Source: Gymnogyps californianus
Lineage: Eukaryota; Chordata; Aves; Accipitriformes; Cathartidae
DNA length: 64,000 nucleotides
NCBI RefSeq assembly: GCF_018139145.2
Contig: NC_059500.1
Coordinates: 44,811,226 to 44,875,225 of the forward strand
Direction: 5' to 3'
The notes under the pieces were generated by a model. It ran no database searches and was not told the origin of the DNA. It was given only the letters and a program-made list of their open reading frames with translations. Made by a program: the position numbers and the translations under genes. Every line of letters begins with the position of its first letter. The stretch's first letter is position 1. Below are positions 1 through 11,431 of this stretch, one piece after another.

Positions 1-3000
1 TAATATGTAATATTTCAACTATATTGAAGCATACAGAAAAACAAAAGCATTGTGCAGTGGTTTGAAACCAGTCTTGTCATAAAGTAAATGTATTTTTAAA
101 ACAAGGAAAATGTAGAAGCTCTTTAGGACAAAGCACACTGGAAATTAAAAAATCCATGAAGACTTACTAATTGAATATTAGCATGCAATAGTTGGGAAAG
201 CAAGGAAACATATCAGAAATGCGAAGCATATATTGCCTGAAATAAATAAAACTCCTTTCATTTACACTAGTATGCTGCCTACTGGGATTCCATCTGGACT
301 GCTTTGGGCACAGGCAACCTATTTTTTTTTTTCTCTCTTACCTAGAGAAAAGGGCCTGCTTTCACTATACTGAGCATTACTAAAATTGCATTCTGTTACG
401 CATACTTTCTTTTTGCATTTGACTTGAGAGACGTAGTATATTATTTTTATAATAGATTAACACAGTAGGCAATTTCCAAGGACAAAATGGAAACAGTGAG
501 AAGATACTTCATAAGATTTTCCAAAACGAGTATCAGTGACTTCCCTAGCATTTTGTTGTTAAATAAATGTATTATTTACCTTGGAAAGAGACTTTGGGAG
601 AGGAGAGATACAATCATTTCAATAACTGTTTAACATGCTGCTAAGAATTTAAGTGCTGTTAACAAAACTACAATCTCTGTGAAAACTGTTCTGAGCAGAG
701 CCTACTGCTTTGGACTGTGAGCTAGGAGAGAAAAAGTTCTTGACATCAGCGATGCAATGCTTGGGTGACACACCGCCGGGCAGGCTGGCACTGGGCGGAT
801 TCACGATTTCTAGACCCACACTGGGGCCTCGGGCCTATCTCCATCAAAGACAGCAACACGAAGTTCCTCTGTAAGCCCCATACACAGGCTTCAGGGACCG
901 CAACCCCGCCATGAGCTGCGCTTTGCAAAATCCTCTTACGACCACAGAAAAATAACAGAGGTTAGGCTGATACTGGGATGGCACGAGCTTTGCAGCCCAT
1001 GCTCCTGAAGCAGAACCAGCAGGTGTGAGGGACGTTTACCCTCCATGTGTCCCAGCTGGTCAGCTGTGGCCTTTTGTGGCCTGTTGCCTCCTCCCTCATT
1101 TTCCTGATGGGTGGGAAATAGTAACTCCATGGCTCCCCCTTCTTATCTGGAACAATGGCCTGGATGTGCAACATAAGAACCGAGGGAGTCTTAGCAGCCC
1201 CTTTGCTCTTTTTTCTACCTGTGTTAGGGCAACCTGAGGACTAATTTTCTGTATAAGCCAAATGTAATTTTAGTCACTTGTATAAATATTTGTGGGCACA
1301 GTTCATGCAGTTCAGTAGTACTGTAAGAGCCCTAAGTAGGCAAAGATACTAATTTTATGGGAAGGATTCTGTACCAAAAAGTCATTATAAACATATAAAA
1401 CATTCACTGAATTTCTTTTTCTTGGCATATTACAGTACATTAGTTTCTGCAGCCCAGTACTAAATTTTATTTAATGAAATGTCATTTATTGACACTCCTC
1501 AACACTTTCCAGCTTAACTAATATAGTACAAACTTGAGTCTGTCTTCAGCTTCTTTCAGTTCTCCATGAAAGGGCAGAAAATGTACAGCAGAAATGAAAT
1601 CCCTTAATCAAAAGCCATCAGCATTAATAATCTCTCCTGAAATTTTGTGACAATAATGTGCAAATATATAATAGTTCCCATGACATATAACAGAAATCAC
1701 TTGAGTGACTGATTTACCAGAGAATGATATTGCATTTTCCCTAAAAGTCTTGAGAATGCTGATACTTCATACATGTGCAACAAGACGATCTCACGAGTCC
1801 TATGTCCTGTCTTGCCCCAACTTGACTGAACTGGACACCAGTACCTATGATGAAAAGGTCGTACTTTCTGAAGAGCTCCTATCAAAAAAACATAGAAAGG
1901 CATCACAAAGGCAACGTAAACATATTTGGATTTGTGTTATTAGTCAGATATAATCATAAGTAGTAAATAAACTTTACAGTGGTAAAAAGGTTACATACTG
2001 TTAGATGTTTGGTAAGCATCCTATTAGAGGAAAATTTTATGCAACTTCTATTCTTCACATTTTAGATGGTAGGTTTAGCACAACTGGTTAAACAATCTGT
2101 TCCTCTGATATCCAATGGTTTTCCATGGGATTAATTTGTGGCTCATTAAACATATTACCTAACATATGTCCATCAACCAGCACAACTGACGTATATTGTT
2201 TTTGTGCAGATAGCAATGGCTCAAGGGCCATCATGTGCAAATACTTATGGGGGTTAAAACCTAGAGCAGATGCCATGCCATGCAAGTGTGATGCTACGTA
2301 AAATTCTGTGCAATTTAAATGCGTTAATTGAAACTATTAAGCAGGCTTATTTGATGGGTTTCCTCAGGTGTTGATTAAAAAGAGTGTCAAGCAGTTGTAC
2401 ATGGAGGAGTGGAATGTGGTGTTTCATGTTTTCAAGTAAGGAAGAGGTATTCATACTGAAATAGCTACCAAAGAACTAACCAGTTTTGGAATGATTATCA
2501 TCTGGCTCCACAGGTCCTTGGGAGTTACAGACCGCTCCCACTACGTAAGCTGTACCTCTTGTCAGCAAAACTCATGCCCACACACCACTCACTGTATTAG
2601 TATAGCCCGTGTCTGGCATAGCTACTAGAGGATGTACTCTCAAGTGAGTTTGCCTCTGTAATCCAGCTATCTGCGTTAGCAGTATGTACCCACTCACAAG
2701 ATGCCTTCACCTACTATAATCCTGCAAGCTAGGTTCACGCCTCCATTTTATCTCTCAGTTGTATTCTACAGGTAAGGACTTAACAGCTGAGAAATTCATG
2801 GACGTGAGGAGGAGTATGGTTCTTACATTAACCAGAAGTGATCACCAGCAGCAGCACGCAAGATCCTTATGTGGTAAATCGGTGGCAGTGGCTGAGCTAG
2901 TTTTGCTGTATTGCTGTGCACAAGGATGGGAACACGTGGAGCAAAGTTAGACTCCAGTGTGAAAGTGCTGTTCAGGAAAAAAAAGCACAGAACCAGCAGA

Positions 3001-3830
3001 ATGAATGCTGTTGTCTGTCACCATTTCAATACAGTGACCTTTACAAGCATTTCTCTGTGTTGTTTATCCATAAGATAAATGACTGGCAGGTACATAGGTT
3101 TCAGCATTTGAGCTATTAACCAGTAATAAAATACTACTGAAGAGATGTTTAAATAATAATGTGTATTTAATGTTTCACAAATAGGTCTACAAGAAATGTG
3201 CTAAAAGGAGAATTTTCAATGTACTTAAATTTCCCCATCTACTGCCTATTTTAGCTTAGTGGATCATTGATATCCAGATAGACGGAACCAGTTATGTCCT
3301 GAAATTTAATTTTTTAGATTTAGAGTTTAAATTATTGGGGATGAGATAAATGCTGATGGTAATACTAATTTTATCTCTGTAAAATTAAGATAAGCAAAGT
3401 AACTTTTTTGCATATACAATCTTCTTATCGTCTTACCAAGATAGGAACAGTGACTGTGACTTGTTTAGTGTGTCTGGGAGGGCAAGAAACATGGTGACAA
3501 CAGAAGACTGTGACTACCTCCAATTAGATTCAGTCCATATGAAAACAAATCCTAATGCTGAGGCAGAATTATACAGGGAACCTAGGAGAGAAAAAGCTAT
3601 CCTGAGTAGCACACAGGACATTATTCAAAATATTTCTAGTGAAAAGTTTTCCAAAGGTGTCAAAAGTATACTTTGATTCAGCTTCCTTGCACAAGAAAAA
3701 GAAGCCAACTTCATTATGGTAGTGCTTTAGAGAGGAAACTCTCTAAAAAGAAACAATGAAGAACAACTAAAAGAGAAAAATGTTTGAAGACAGCACAGAA
3801 AGTATTAGCAACTTGGGTCATATGCATAGC
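1..3830. other. Unique AT-rich non-coding DNA
   Basis: I see no gene or recognisable repeat here. Open frames stay at or below 82 codons and occur on both strands. A patch at about 740-1240 is richer in G+C than its surroundings and holds overlapping frames of 60-70 codons on opposite strands, none with a domain or motif I recognise. Frames at 2759-3119 and 3461-3676 are also unrecognised. The right edge is uncertain because the CR1 element that follows fades gradually; the stretch 3461-3840 could be its more decayed upstream part. Confidence 0.6.
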
Positions 3831-3839
3831 ACCTGTCCA

Positions 3840-5800
3840 AGAAGATTTTAGGAAGACTAAAATAAAGTCTGCATGGCACTAAAGGATAAAAGAGGATGTT
3901 AGAAATAAGAGGGCATCTTTCAAAAGCCAAAGTCACGTTTAAGGAAGGGTAATAGAAAGGATTGTAAACTCTGGCAGGTTAAAAACACAAGGCAGCAAAA
4001 AGAGAATTTGAGAAGCACTTGCAGAGGGTATAAACATATATTTTTATATGTGTATATATATATATATGCATTTTTAAGCACATTAAGGAGGAGGAAGTCT
4101 GCCAGAGAGTTTGTAAAGCCAGCAGATGACTGACAGAACATAAAAGATCTCCCAGAGAAGATAAGGTTATAATAGAAAGCAAATTTTTCGTAGCTGTGTT
4201 CACCATGGACAGCAGAAGGAGGTTTCTCACATTGGAATCCTTTCTGAGGAATTCCCTCTGCCTTGAAGTGAAGTCAAATGAAATAGAAAATGCATTGGCA
4301 AAATGCACAATAATATAACACTAGGGACAGATTACATTAAATTTAAGTTCATCTGGCTTGATACTGCATGACATCAGAAAAACTGGAAGGCATCACATCT
4401 GATGGCAAAATTTTTACAGGGTTCAGGAAAAGATTCAGGGAAGAAATAGTCAGAAAGCCTCACACGTTTGTGAGACAAACTACTCTAGAACAGAATCAGT
4501 GGAAACACAGATACAGTAAAACCATCAACACAATTTTCTGAAGGAAAGACATTCCTTGCAAACACAAGAGTTCTTCAGGATATTTGATATACACATGGAC
4601 AAAGAAAGTGGGGTTGATACAGCTTATCTGAGTTTTCAAAAGGCACTTGAGAGAGATTTCATATTACAGATCCTTAAAGAAACTAAACCAGGAAAGCTTA
4701 AATAGAAAACTAGCATCTAAACACTACTGGAAACAAAGAACTGAGTTGAAGGGCAAGTTTTTGCACTAGAGAAAGGTCAGCAATGCTCCACAGTGTGTTT
4801 TGGTTTCATGCTATTCATCAGATTTATGAATGCCCTAGAAAAGTAAAAAATAGTGAGTGACAAAATTTACTGTTATTTGCTATTAGGCAACAAAATTAAA
4901 GATGATACCCTAACATGAAAGACCTTTCAAGAGTGAATTACTGATAAAATGCTAACTTTCATGGAGACGAAGTAATGCATACAAATAAACCCCAATCCTA
5001 ATTTTACATACCTAATGATAGTTTCTGAGGTGGCTTTTACTACTTAAAAATGAGATTTCAGGACTATAATAGATAGTTCCATGAAAATGTCATTTCAGAG
5101 GTCAGCAGAGATTAAAAAAGCAAATCAGATGCTAGGTTTTATTAGGAAAGGAAAAAGCTTAAGAGCATAATGATATTTTCTACTATATAAATCCATAGTA
5201 CATTTCATCTTCAATGTTGTGTAGGGTTTGATTTTTCAACTTTAAACAGTACATAGACTGGAAAAGTTCTGAGGAAGGTGACATTGATAATTGTAAGTAT
5301 AAATGGGAATGATTAAGCTGACAAGGAGTCATTGCCCTGGGAAAGAGATAACCAGAACAGGTATGATAGAAAGACGTAAAATTGCAAATGGAATAGCAAA
5401 AGTGAACAGGAAACAATTGTTCAGTTTTTTTTTTCTTTACAAGAACTAGGAGACATTAAAGAAAACTAGCTGGTACAAAATAAACAAAAACCCGGCTCCT
5501 CTGCACAGCCTGTACTTGATGTGGAATGCTTCATCCCAGGACATCGCAGATACATAGAAGTCACGAGGATATCAGATGAAATTTAACAAATTCATGGGGA
5601 AAAGAAAAAGTCCATCTACGTCTGTTAAATACAGAGAGACCACATCTAGGTCTGAATGGCTTTGTGCCAAAATGCTGGAGGCTGGAGAGTGTCCTTAGTA
5701 AGTCTCACTGTATGGTTGTCCTGTTCTCAGTCTTCCCTAATGGCCGATGTCAGAGATAGACAAATGGGGTGGGTGGACCTTGGGACTGACATAGAAGAGG
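3840..5800 (+). mobile_element. Ancient CR1-clade LINE, decayed ORF2 plus 3' region
   Basis: The order and wording of this stretch follow the ORF2 and 3' tail of the old sauropsid CR1 (L3/CR1-like) family as I remember it. 3880-4010 resembles the upstream ORF2 part (ATCTTTCAAAAG, then ACTCTGGCAGGTTAA, then AGAGAATTTGAGAAG). 4180-4220 resembles the segment around a TTCACC motif. 4530-4990 resembles the reverse transcriptase region (TTTTCTGAAGGAAAGACATT, then GAGTTTTCAAAAGGC, then AAAGTAATGCATAC). 5090-5210 resembles the part reading AAAAAAGCAAATCAGATG and then ATATAAATCCATAGTACA. 5580-5770 resembles the 3' tail (AAATTCATGG, then GTTGTCCTGTTCTC). Frameshifts and stops are everywhere, so the copy is dead. 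The ORF2 section expected between about 4300 and 4530 appears deleted. The short open frames on the minus strand here are antisense accidents. Edges are approximate. Confidence 0.72.
4034..4069. repeat. (TA)n microsatellite inside the LINE
   Basis: An imperfect ATATATTTTTATATGTG stretch runs into (TA) repeats and ends in ATGCA. It sits inside the decayed CR1 ORF2 and probably arose there after insertion. Confidence 0.85.
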
Positions 5801-7403
5801 CTGTTATTAGCTGTGAGAACCTTTATAAATGAACATTTCGGGATACACAACCTTGACTGCTGTACACACTTGCCTTTAAAAGGTCTAGAAATTTCTAGCC
5901 ATATCAATATTTAAGCAAAAAAATCCACCAAGCAATATGCTGATTTAAAAGAGCAAAAATGAAGGACGCTTGAAAGCTTTTCGCCTACAGAGGGAATTAA
6001 ATATTTCCCAAGTCCTTCTCTCCCGCTATTTGATGGAACTGTAGGCTACAATTACATTACAGACCACAAACAATGGGAAACTGTGGCACCCATACCAGCA
6101 GACTAAACAACACTGTGTAGTAGTAAAAACATCTCAAATGTCAGTGTTACAGTAAAGCTCTAAGATCTGCAGTGGCCAGTGGCAATAAATTTTATTTGCA
6201 AGTTGCATAACAGCAAGCTTCGGAAATTTCAGTCATGCGTGCGCCAGCTACCACAGTCAGGCAACCTTAGGAAGACGGATAATTCTTAAAAAGTAGGTTT
6301 TTCCTTGCTGAATCATAACACAGCTTTGTTACATCATTTATGTACTCTAACTTTTCCTTTAACTGCCTTCTTGTGATTAGCAGCTTATTAAAATAAATGT
6401 AAAAGCAATTTCTCACTAAGAAAGGATTATATGTAACAGACAACTGGTGGAGCTTTTTGCCTAAAGTGTTGTTGAATAACCAAGTTTGAGAAGAACTTAT
6501 CTTAGTTTGAGAAAAATTTCTGATCATCACCTTGATAGCAAATAAGATTTAAATCTATCAGACAGAAAATAAGGTTGTACCATTTTAGGACTACTCTTGT
6601 CAGAGAAATCGATTTAAAAAAAGGGTGATGCTGTATTTGCTGAGAAACTTTCTCAGCATTCTTCTACTTTTTGCACTATTGCTACTTGGTTTTCTCCCTT
6701 TTATTCTCTTCTTATCACAAGAGTATTTGTGAATAACAGGACATAATAGATTTGAAAGAGAAGAATGCACAACATGTACGAGATTGCTATGGAAGGAAAG
6801 TAAGCAGTGTCTGATTATCAGAGCACTAAGAAAAATGAACTACCATACATGAATGTACTAGAATAACTCTTCCTAGCTTTTATGAAAATCATATGATATC
6901 TGTAAAAATGTTTACTCACATTCTTTCCACTTGTACTCAGTACAAATTGTACATCAGCACAGCCCTGTGTTATAACTTTCAGACAACCCGGTACAATTCA
7001 GAGAAATGTCACTCTTAGGAATAATTTTTTTTCTTTTTTTTCTTTTCTCAGTTTTTCTGACGTAACCTTTTTTTCCCATGACTCCACCCTGCTGTCACAT
7101 ATCAAAGACAAATTGTCCAATTAATTAATGTTGCAATATGTTCATTGAGAGAAGCTATTTAAAGTATAAAAATAATATGACTGTGCTAAATAATCAGCTT
7201 GATTATGCACTTTCTTCCTACTCCATATCTTGAGCAGGCATCTTTAAATAACACCAGTGTGAACGTCCGCTCTACAAACTCTACAACACTCTGAGATTAC
7301 TGTGATACAGAGTGTATCAAATTTAAAGGATGACAACTGAAAAGTGGGGTTTTTCTACAAAATTACAGATTGCGTGAAGACCACGTCAATGTGCATACAG
7401 ATA
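5801..7403. other. Unique AT-rich non-coding DNA
   Basis: No gene or repeat is recognised. The longest open frame, 87 codons on the minus strand at 6267-6530, is low-complexity and has no recognisable domain. A pyrimidine-rich run of T and C lies at about 7025-7075. Confidence 0.6.
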
Positions 7404-7735
7404 AAGAACATCAGAACAGAAAGACAGTCAGACCAAAGTATCCTGTCTCCAGCATTTGCTAAAGGCAGTGCCTATGGAAGAGTATAAGAATAGGGCAAAT
7501 GCACACATACAATGGTGAGGGGTGATGGTGTCCTAGCACCTATACATTTACAGCTTCCTGGATTTTTAGTGGTTTGTAAGTGCTTAGCAACCCTGAAGGT
7601 GGCTTCTGTTCTGTGAACATTGTCCAGTCTCCCACCAAACTCATTTAGCCTTTCTGTATCATCAGCAGCACCCTCCAGAATAGTCTTGAAAATACTTATG
7701 CAATCCCAATGGTTTGGCCAAGGGGTCAGTTGTTG
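7404..7735 (-). mobile_element. Ancient CR1 LINE, 3' end fragment
   Basis: Read on the plus strand, the copy opens with AAGAACATCAGAACAGAAAG, then CAGTCAGACCAAAGTATCCT. This is the reverse complement of the 3' terminus of old turtle/bird-type CR1 elements, in which '...CAGTATGGCCGTTCTTATG'-like ends are usual. Farther right, GTCCAGTCTCCC and the CAGCACCCTCCAGAATAG area fit the part just upstream of the CR1 tail. The element therefore lies on the minus strand, with its 3' end near 7404 and a 5' truncation near 7735. It carries many substitutions, so it is old. Confidence 0.65.
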
Positions 7736-8980
7736 TGGAGATACCTAAAAAACCTTACTGTGAAGTTTAATAACTTTGAATGAATAACATAGAAAAGCCT
7801 GAACTTTGTAAAAAAGTGGGAAAAAAATGTAGAGAAAAAGAAAATTACTTATACACAGATATGTCTTCATATTAAATATCATGCAGCATATGTGTATTAT
7901 CTTAACTTTCAGCGTCACAAACATTTGAAAAGGTTAATTTCAACTAAAAATGGAATCTAAATAAAACACTGCAAAAGCAGAGATAATTTCTTACTAATTA
8001 CGAGATACCTAGTGAAAAGCAAGTTCTGCAAAAGAAACTATTTTCTTTTTTTTAATGCAATTTAGAAGAATTTACAGCAGCTTACCCTGCATCCCACAGC
8101 TGATTACATGGTTTCAGAACACAATCCAAAAGAAGATAACCAAAGGCCAAACCTAAAGCTTGTTGAAGCTGGGGGAGTACTCGCTTTGATTTCAATAGGC
8201 ATTAGAAAAGACTTAGAAGGAGCAACACATTTCAGAGCATCTGTAATTATATATCCCTCTATATTTGCAGTTTCAAAGGAAAGCACATTTTCAGTTTGCC
8301 CAGGTCCCCTTCAGCAGCTTGTGAAATTTGTCTTAATTTGATGAGTCAACATGGTAATAAGCAAGTTTCTAATGTTTGTGCACTATGCTCCATTTCTTTT
8401 GGGAGTTACAATTTACAGACATCATGTTGCACAACATAACACCATTTCTATGTGTAAGGCCTCACTCTCCGTGGTCAAACACCTAGACAATTATCATAGC
8501 ACTGACTTGTTAAAAATAAACATACTGTAAAATCTGTCATTATTAACAGAATATAAATTAGGACTAAAATAATTTATATATAAGAGTCTGAAAGAAGCAG
8601 GCTAACGTGTGAATATTCACATCCAAACATGACAGTAAAATTGTGGCTTTTAAAAGCCTCTTCAGATCAGAGGAGGCAATACAGACTGCATCTACTGAGG
8701 AGCTTAAAACAGGGCAGGATATGGGAATACTTCTTGCTGGCAGTATGTCTCTGAGAGACAGCATATACCACCTTTGTTCTGCTACATGGGTGGACTTGAA
8801 GACTGTGACCCATAAAACCTAAAACAGCTTTATACTTCACTACTTAAGAGAATGCTTCCTTCTCCATGCCATATTACCATAGCTACCATTTGCAGAAACC
8901 TTTGTATTTCTCTCCCACTTCATAAAGAGAGCTGCTGGCGGGATGTGCTACAGAAAGGGATCTTTGCCTTGACAATAGGA
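7736..8980. other. Unique AT-rich non-coding DNA
   Basis: No gene is recognised. Overlapping frames of 60 and 77 codons on opposite strands at 8104-8341 have no known motif. I see no repeats beyond short A and T runs. Confidence 0.55.
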
Positions 8981-8984
8981 GCAC

Positions 8985-9035
8985 ATCGCACCAAACCAGA
9001 AGGGACCTTTTGGGTCACTGAGCCTGTTCCTGTGC
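8985..9035 (-). mobile_element. Possible CR1 3' end remnant
   Basis: ACCAAACCAGAAGGGACCTT, followed by GGTCACTGAGCCTGTTCC, resembles the minus-strand view of a CR1 3' segment, where 'CAGAAGGGACC...GATCATCTAGTC' is usual. The match covers only about 50 bases and lacks the terminal repeat, so chance similarity is possible. Confidence 0.33.
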
Positions 9036-9308
9036 TTTCAGAGGTCTGTAACTTCTTTATTTAATGGAGTATTTTGCCTTCCTCAGTATCCGAATCATTG
9101 GCCATCCAAACATACTGCAGCTGCACTGACACTGTCAGATGGGTAAGGCAGCTGCAGATGCCTTGTAAGCCTGTGTTACAGGACTTGGAAGCTTTTTAAG
9201 ACTCAAGATTAATGATTACCTGACCTGCAGTAAGATGGAAGCACTGCTACTTTAGCAAGGCAAACCTTGTTAAGACTTCATGGTATCTCGTCCGATGTTA
9301 AAGGTATT

Positions 9309-9335
9309 TACACACGCGCGCGTGTGTGTGTGCAC
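9309..9335. repeat. Palindromic (CA)(CG)(TG) alternating tract
   Basis: There are 27 consecutive bases of strict pyrimidine-purine alternation. CA repeats lead into four CG steps and then TG repeats, ending in TGCAC. The centre, CACACGCGCGCGTGTG, is a perfect palindrome. Such tracts are the classical Z-DNA or cruciform-prone type. Confidence 0.92.
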
Positions 9336-9577
9336 AAAATGCATACCTACATGACAATAAGTATATCCCACAGCACTGAGTGAGTGGGATGCCACAGGAC
9401 TACCCCAAACTGCTGCACTATTCTACAGCTTCTCCTCAGCTTCTTCCTCCTAGCTCAGCATTGACATGTTGAAGAGAAACAGAGACACAGAAGTTACTTG
9501 TGGGAACTAACAAGCATGCCTGAACCAAGAAAAATGTTCCCTTCTCCCACATAATTCCGTACCTCACATTGGTATAT

Positions 9578-9722
9578 TCATAGAATTATAGAGTCATAGA
9601 TTATCTCAAGTTAGAAGGGACCCATAAGAATCACTGAGTCCAACTCCCTGCTCCTCGCAGGACTACCTAAAACTAAGTCATGTGACTATAAGCATTGTCC
9701 AGACACTCCTCATTCACTGTTT
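9578..9722 (-). mobile_element. Avian CR1 LINE, 3' end fragment
   Basis: The left edge has the CR1 terminal repeat seen from the reverse strand (TCATAGAATTATAGAGTCATA). It is followed by TTAGAAGGGACCCATAAGA, CCAACTCCCTGCTCCTCGCA and GCATTGTCCAGACACTCC, all in the order of the standard avian CR1 3' end. The element runs on the minus strand with its 3' terminus at 9578 and a 5' truncation near 9722. Divergence from the remembered consensus is modest, so this is younger than the copies at 3.8, 7.4 and 41.3 kb. Confidence 0.88.
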
Positions 9723-10611
9723 CCTTTAGATTGGTAGTTTTTACAGCAATATTGGGGTTGCAGTAGCACAAAGCTTTATTCATACAAATATAGCCCTGTA
9801 AACCTTCACAACGGAAGGAAGGAATTTATTGTGCATATGCTTTACAAGTTCCATAGAAGCAACAACTAGAAAGGTTCAGAGAGAGTATGCTCTCTATATA
9901 TGTGTAGTTTGAGATATATGACCTATGGATATATATATGGGCTTTATATCCATTAAAACAAACTGGAAATGCCCCTAGGAAGTTTGATTTTTTGATACAT
10001 GCATTCATGCCAATCATGTTTCACTGATTCGTGCTAGTTAGTATTATGGACAAGTGCAAGGACTGCAGAACAACTTAACTGTTTTAAACATTTCAGTATC
10101 CAATTAATAGTATTTTCAGCATTCTGTATACTCACATAAAAGACTGAATTTTCTATCTAGCAAATGTTGCAAATAGGCATGCTAATAAAATTAATGAAAG
10201 ATGATAGAACGTGAGCTAACAGTTCTTTGAAAAGCGAACATAGTACTAATTGTGTAGGCTGGGTTTTTCAAAGAGTGAAAAACTAGTGTACAGATTCTCT
10301 GGCGTTTAACATCTCCATAAGAAGTCCACAGGCACTTTGTTCCCTTTGACTCTTGAAGGCGCAGTTGCACATTGAATGCGTAAGTTGGTAAATCGGATTT
10401 TCCCCATTAGAATCCTCCCCTCCCAAACTCACAAAGTGAGTGGCAGGATTTTCCAACCCACCAGAGATGTCAGGATTCACTGGATATGACTTATAAAGTA
10501 TTAATTAGCATTTGCATAGGCAAGAATGAGAAAAGCTTCATTGGATTCATCTATGCAATTGCTTTTTTCTAGCAAAATATTCTTGTTCTACAAATCAATC
10601 CCCAGGAAAGT

Positions 10612-10656
10612 TACTAATACTACTAATACTACTAAGTGACTAAAACTACTAATACC
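10612..10656. repeat. Imperfect ACTAAT/ACT microsatellite
   Basis: ACTAATACTACTAATACTAC continues into ACTAAGTGACTAAAACTACTAATACC. It is an imperfect triplet/hexamer array. Confidence 0.85.
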
Positions 10657-11370
10657 ATTTAGAATCTACACTATCTTGAATCCATACTGTATCATTTCAT
10701 ATTTCAGCTCCAAATGTGTAATTAGCAAGCCATTTTCTCTCTCTTTTGTGCATTTATATCCTTGCTCTCAAGCAAGAGTTGTCAAAATCAGTGGATCAAA
10801 AGAAATTTTTAAAAAGGGAAAACAGCAAGTTGTATGTAAGCCTCACCACTCCATCATTTCCTTTGTGTTGGCCATCTGAAAGATATAATAGGAATGTTTT
10901 CTTATTCTTTCTTAAAAACCTACCCTACTTCTGGCCCATTGCACACAAATGAAGAACAAAAAAATGCTAGTAGGCTCAGCCCTTTTTCTATTTTCATTTG
11001 TGCTTAGTAACAGAAAATGAATTTGCATCATAATTTAATAGAATTCTGCTTAGAGTCTACTTTGGTTTTTTCTTTTTTTTTTTTGATGCCTAAATAGAAG
11101 GGAATAAAATAATTTAGGAACACTAATATGAAACTGAAATCTCAGAGTACTTCTGTTGTCTTTCTCTCCTGATCTCTGGGGCTTAGGCAGCCCGCAGAAT
11201 ATCTAATAACACTGCCAGAGAAATGTACACAAACAAAATTAGAAGGGAAAAACACTGCATTGATTGTTTTTATGACCTCAATTTTTACATTGATAAAGGA
11301 GGCTAAGAGGACTTCAGAAGGTAGCTTTAAACACAGTTTTATTCCACAAGAATGATTCACTTCGTTTAAC

Positions 11371-11431
11371 AGATGTCTTTGATAGACATCTATATAGACT
11401 TTGTCTATATAGATTATATGCAGCTATATAG
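11371..11431. repeat. Overlapping inverted repeats with CTATATAG boxes
   Basis: ATCTATATAGAC (11388-11399) and GTCTATATAGAT (11403-11414) are perfect 12-bp inverted arms with a 3-base loop. AGATGTCT (11371-11378) and AGACATCT (11384-11391) form a second perfect hairpin that shares four bases with the first. The self-complementary octamer CTATATAG occurs three times, at 11390, 11405 and 11424. Confidence 0.9.

Noticed and set aside
3920..4308. Two overlapping minus-strand frames of 73 and 109 codons
   Set aside because: They are antisense to the CR1 ORF2 remnant and include the (TA)n microsatellite.
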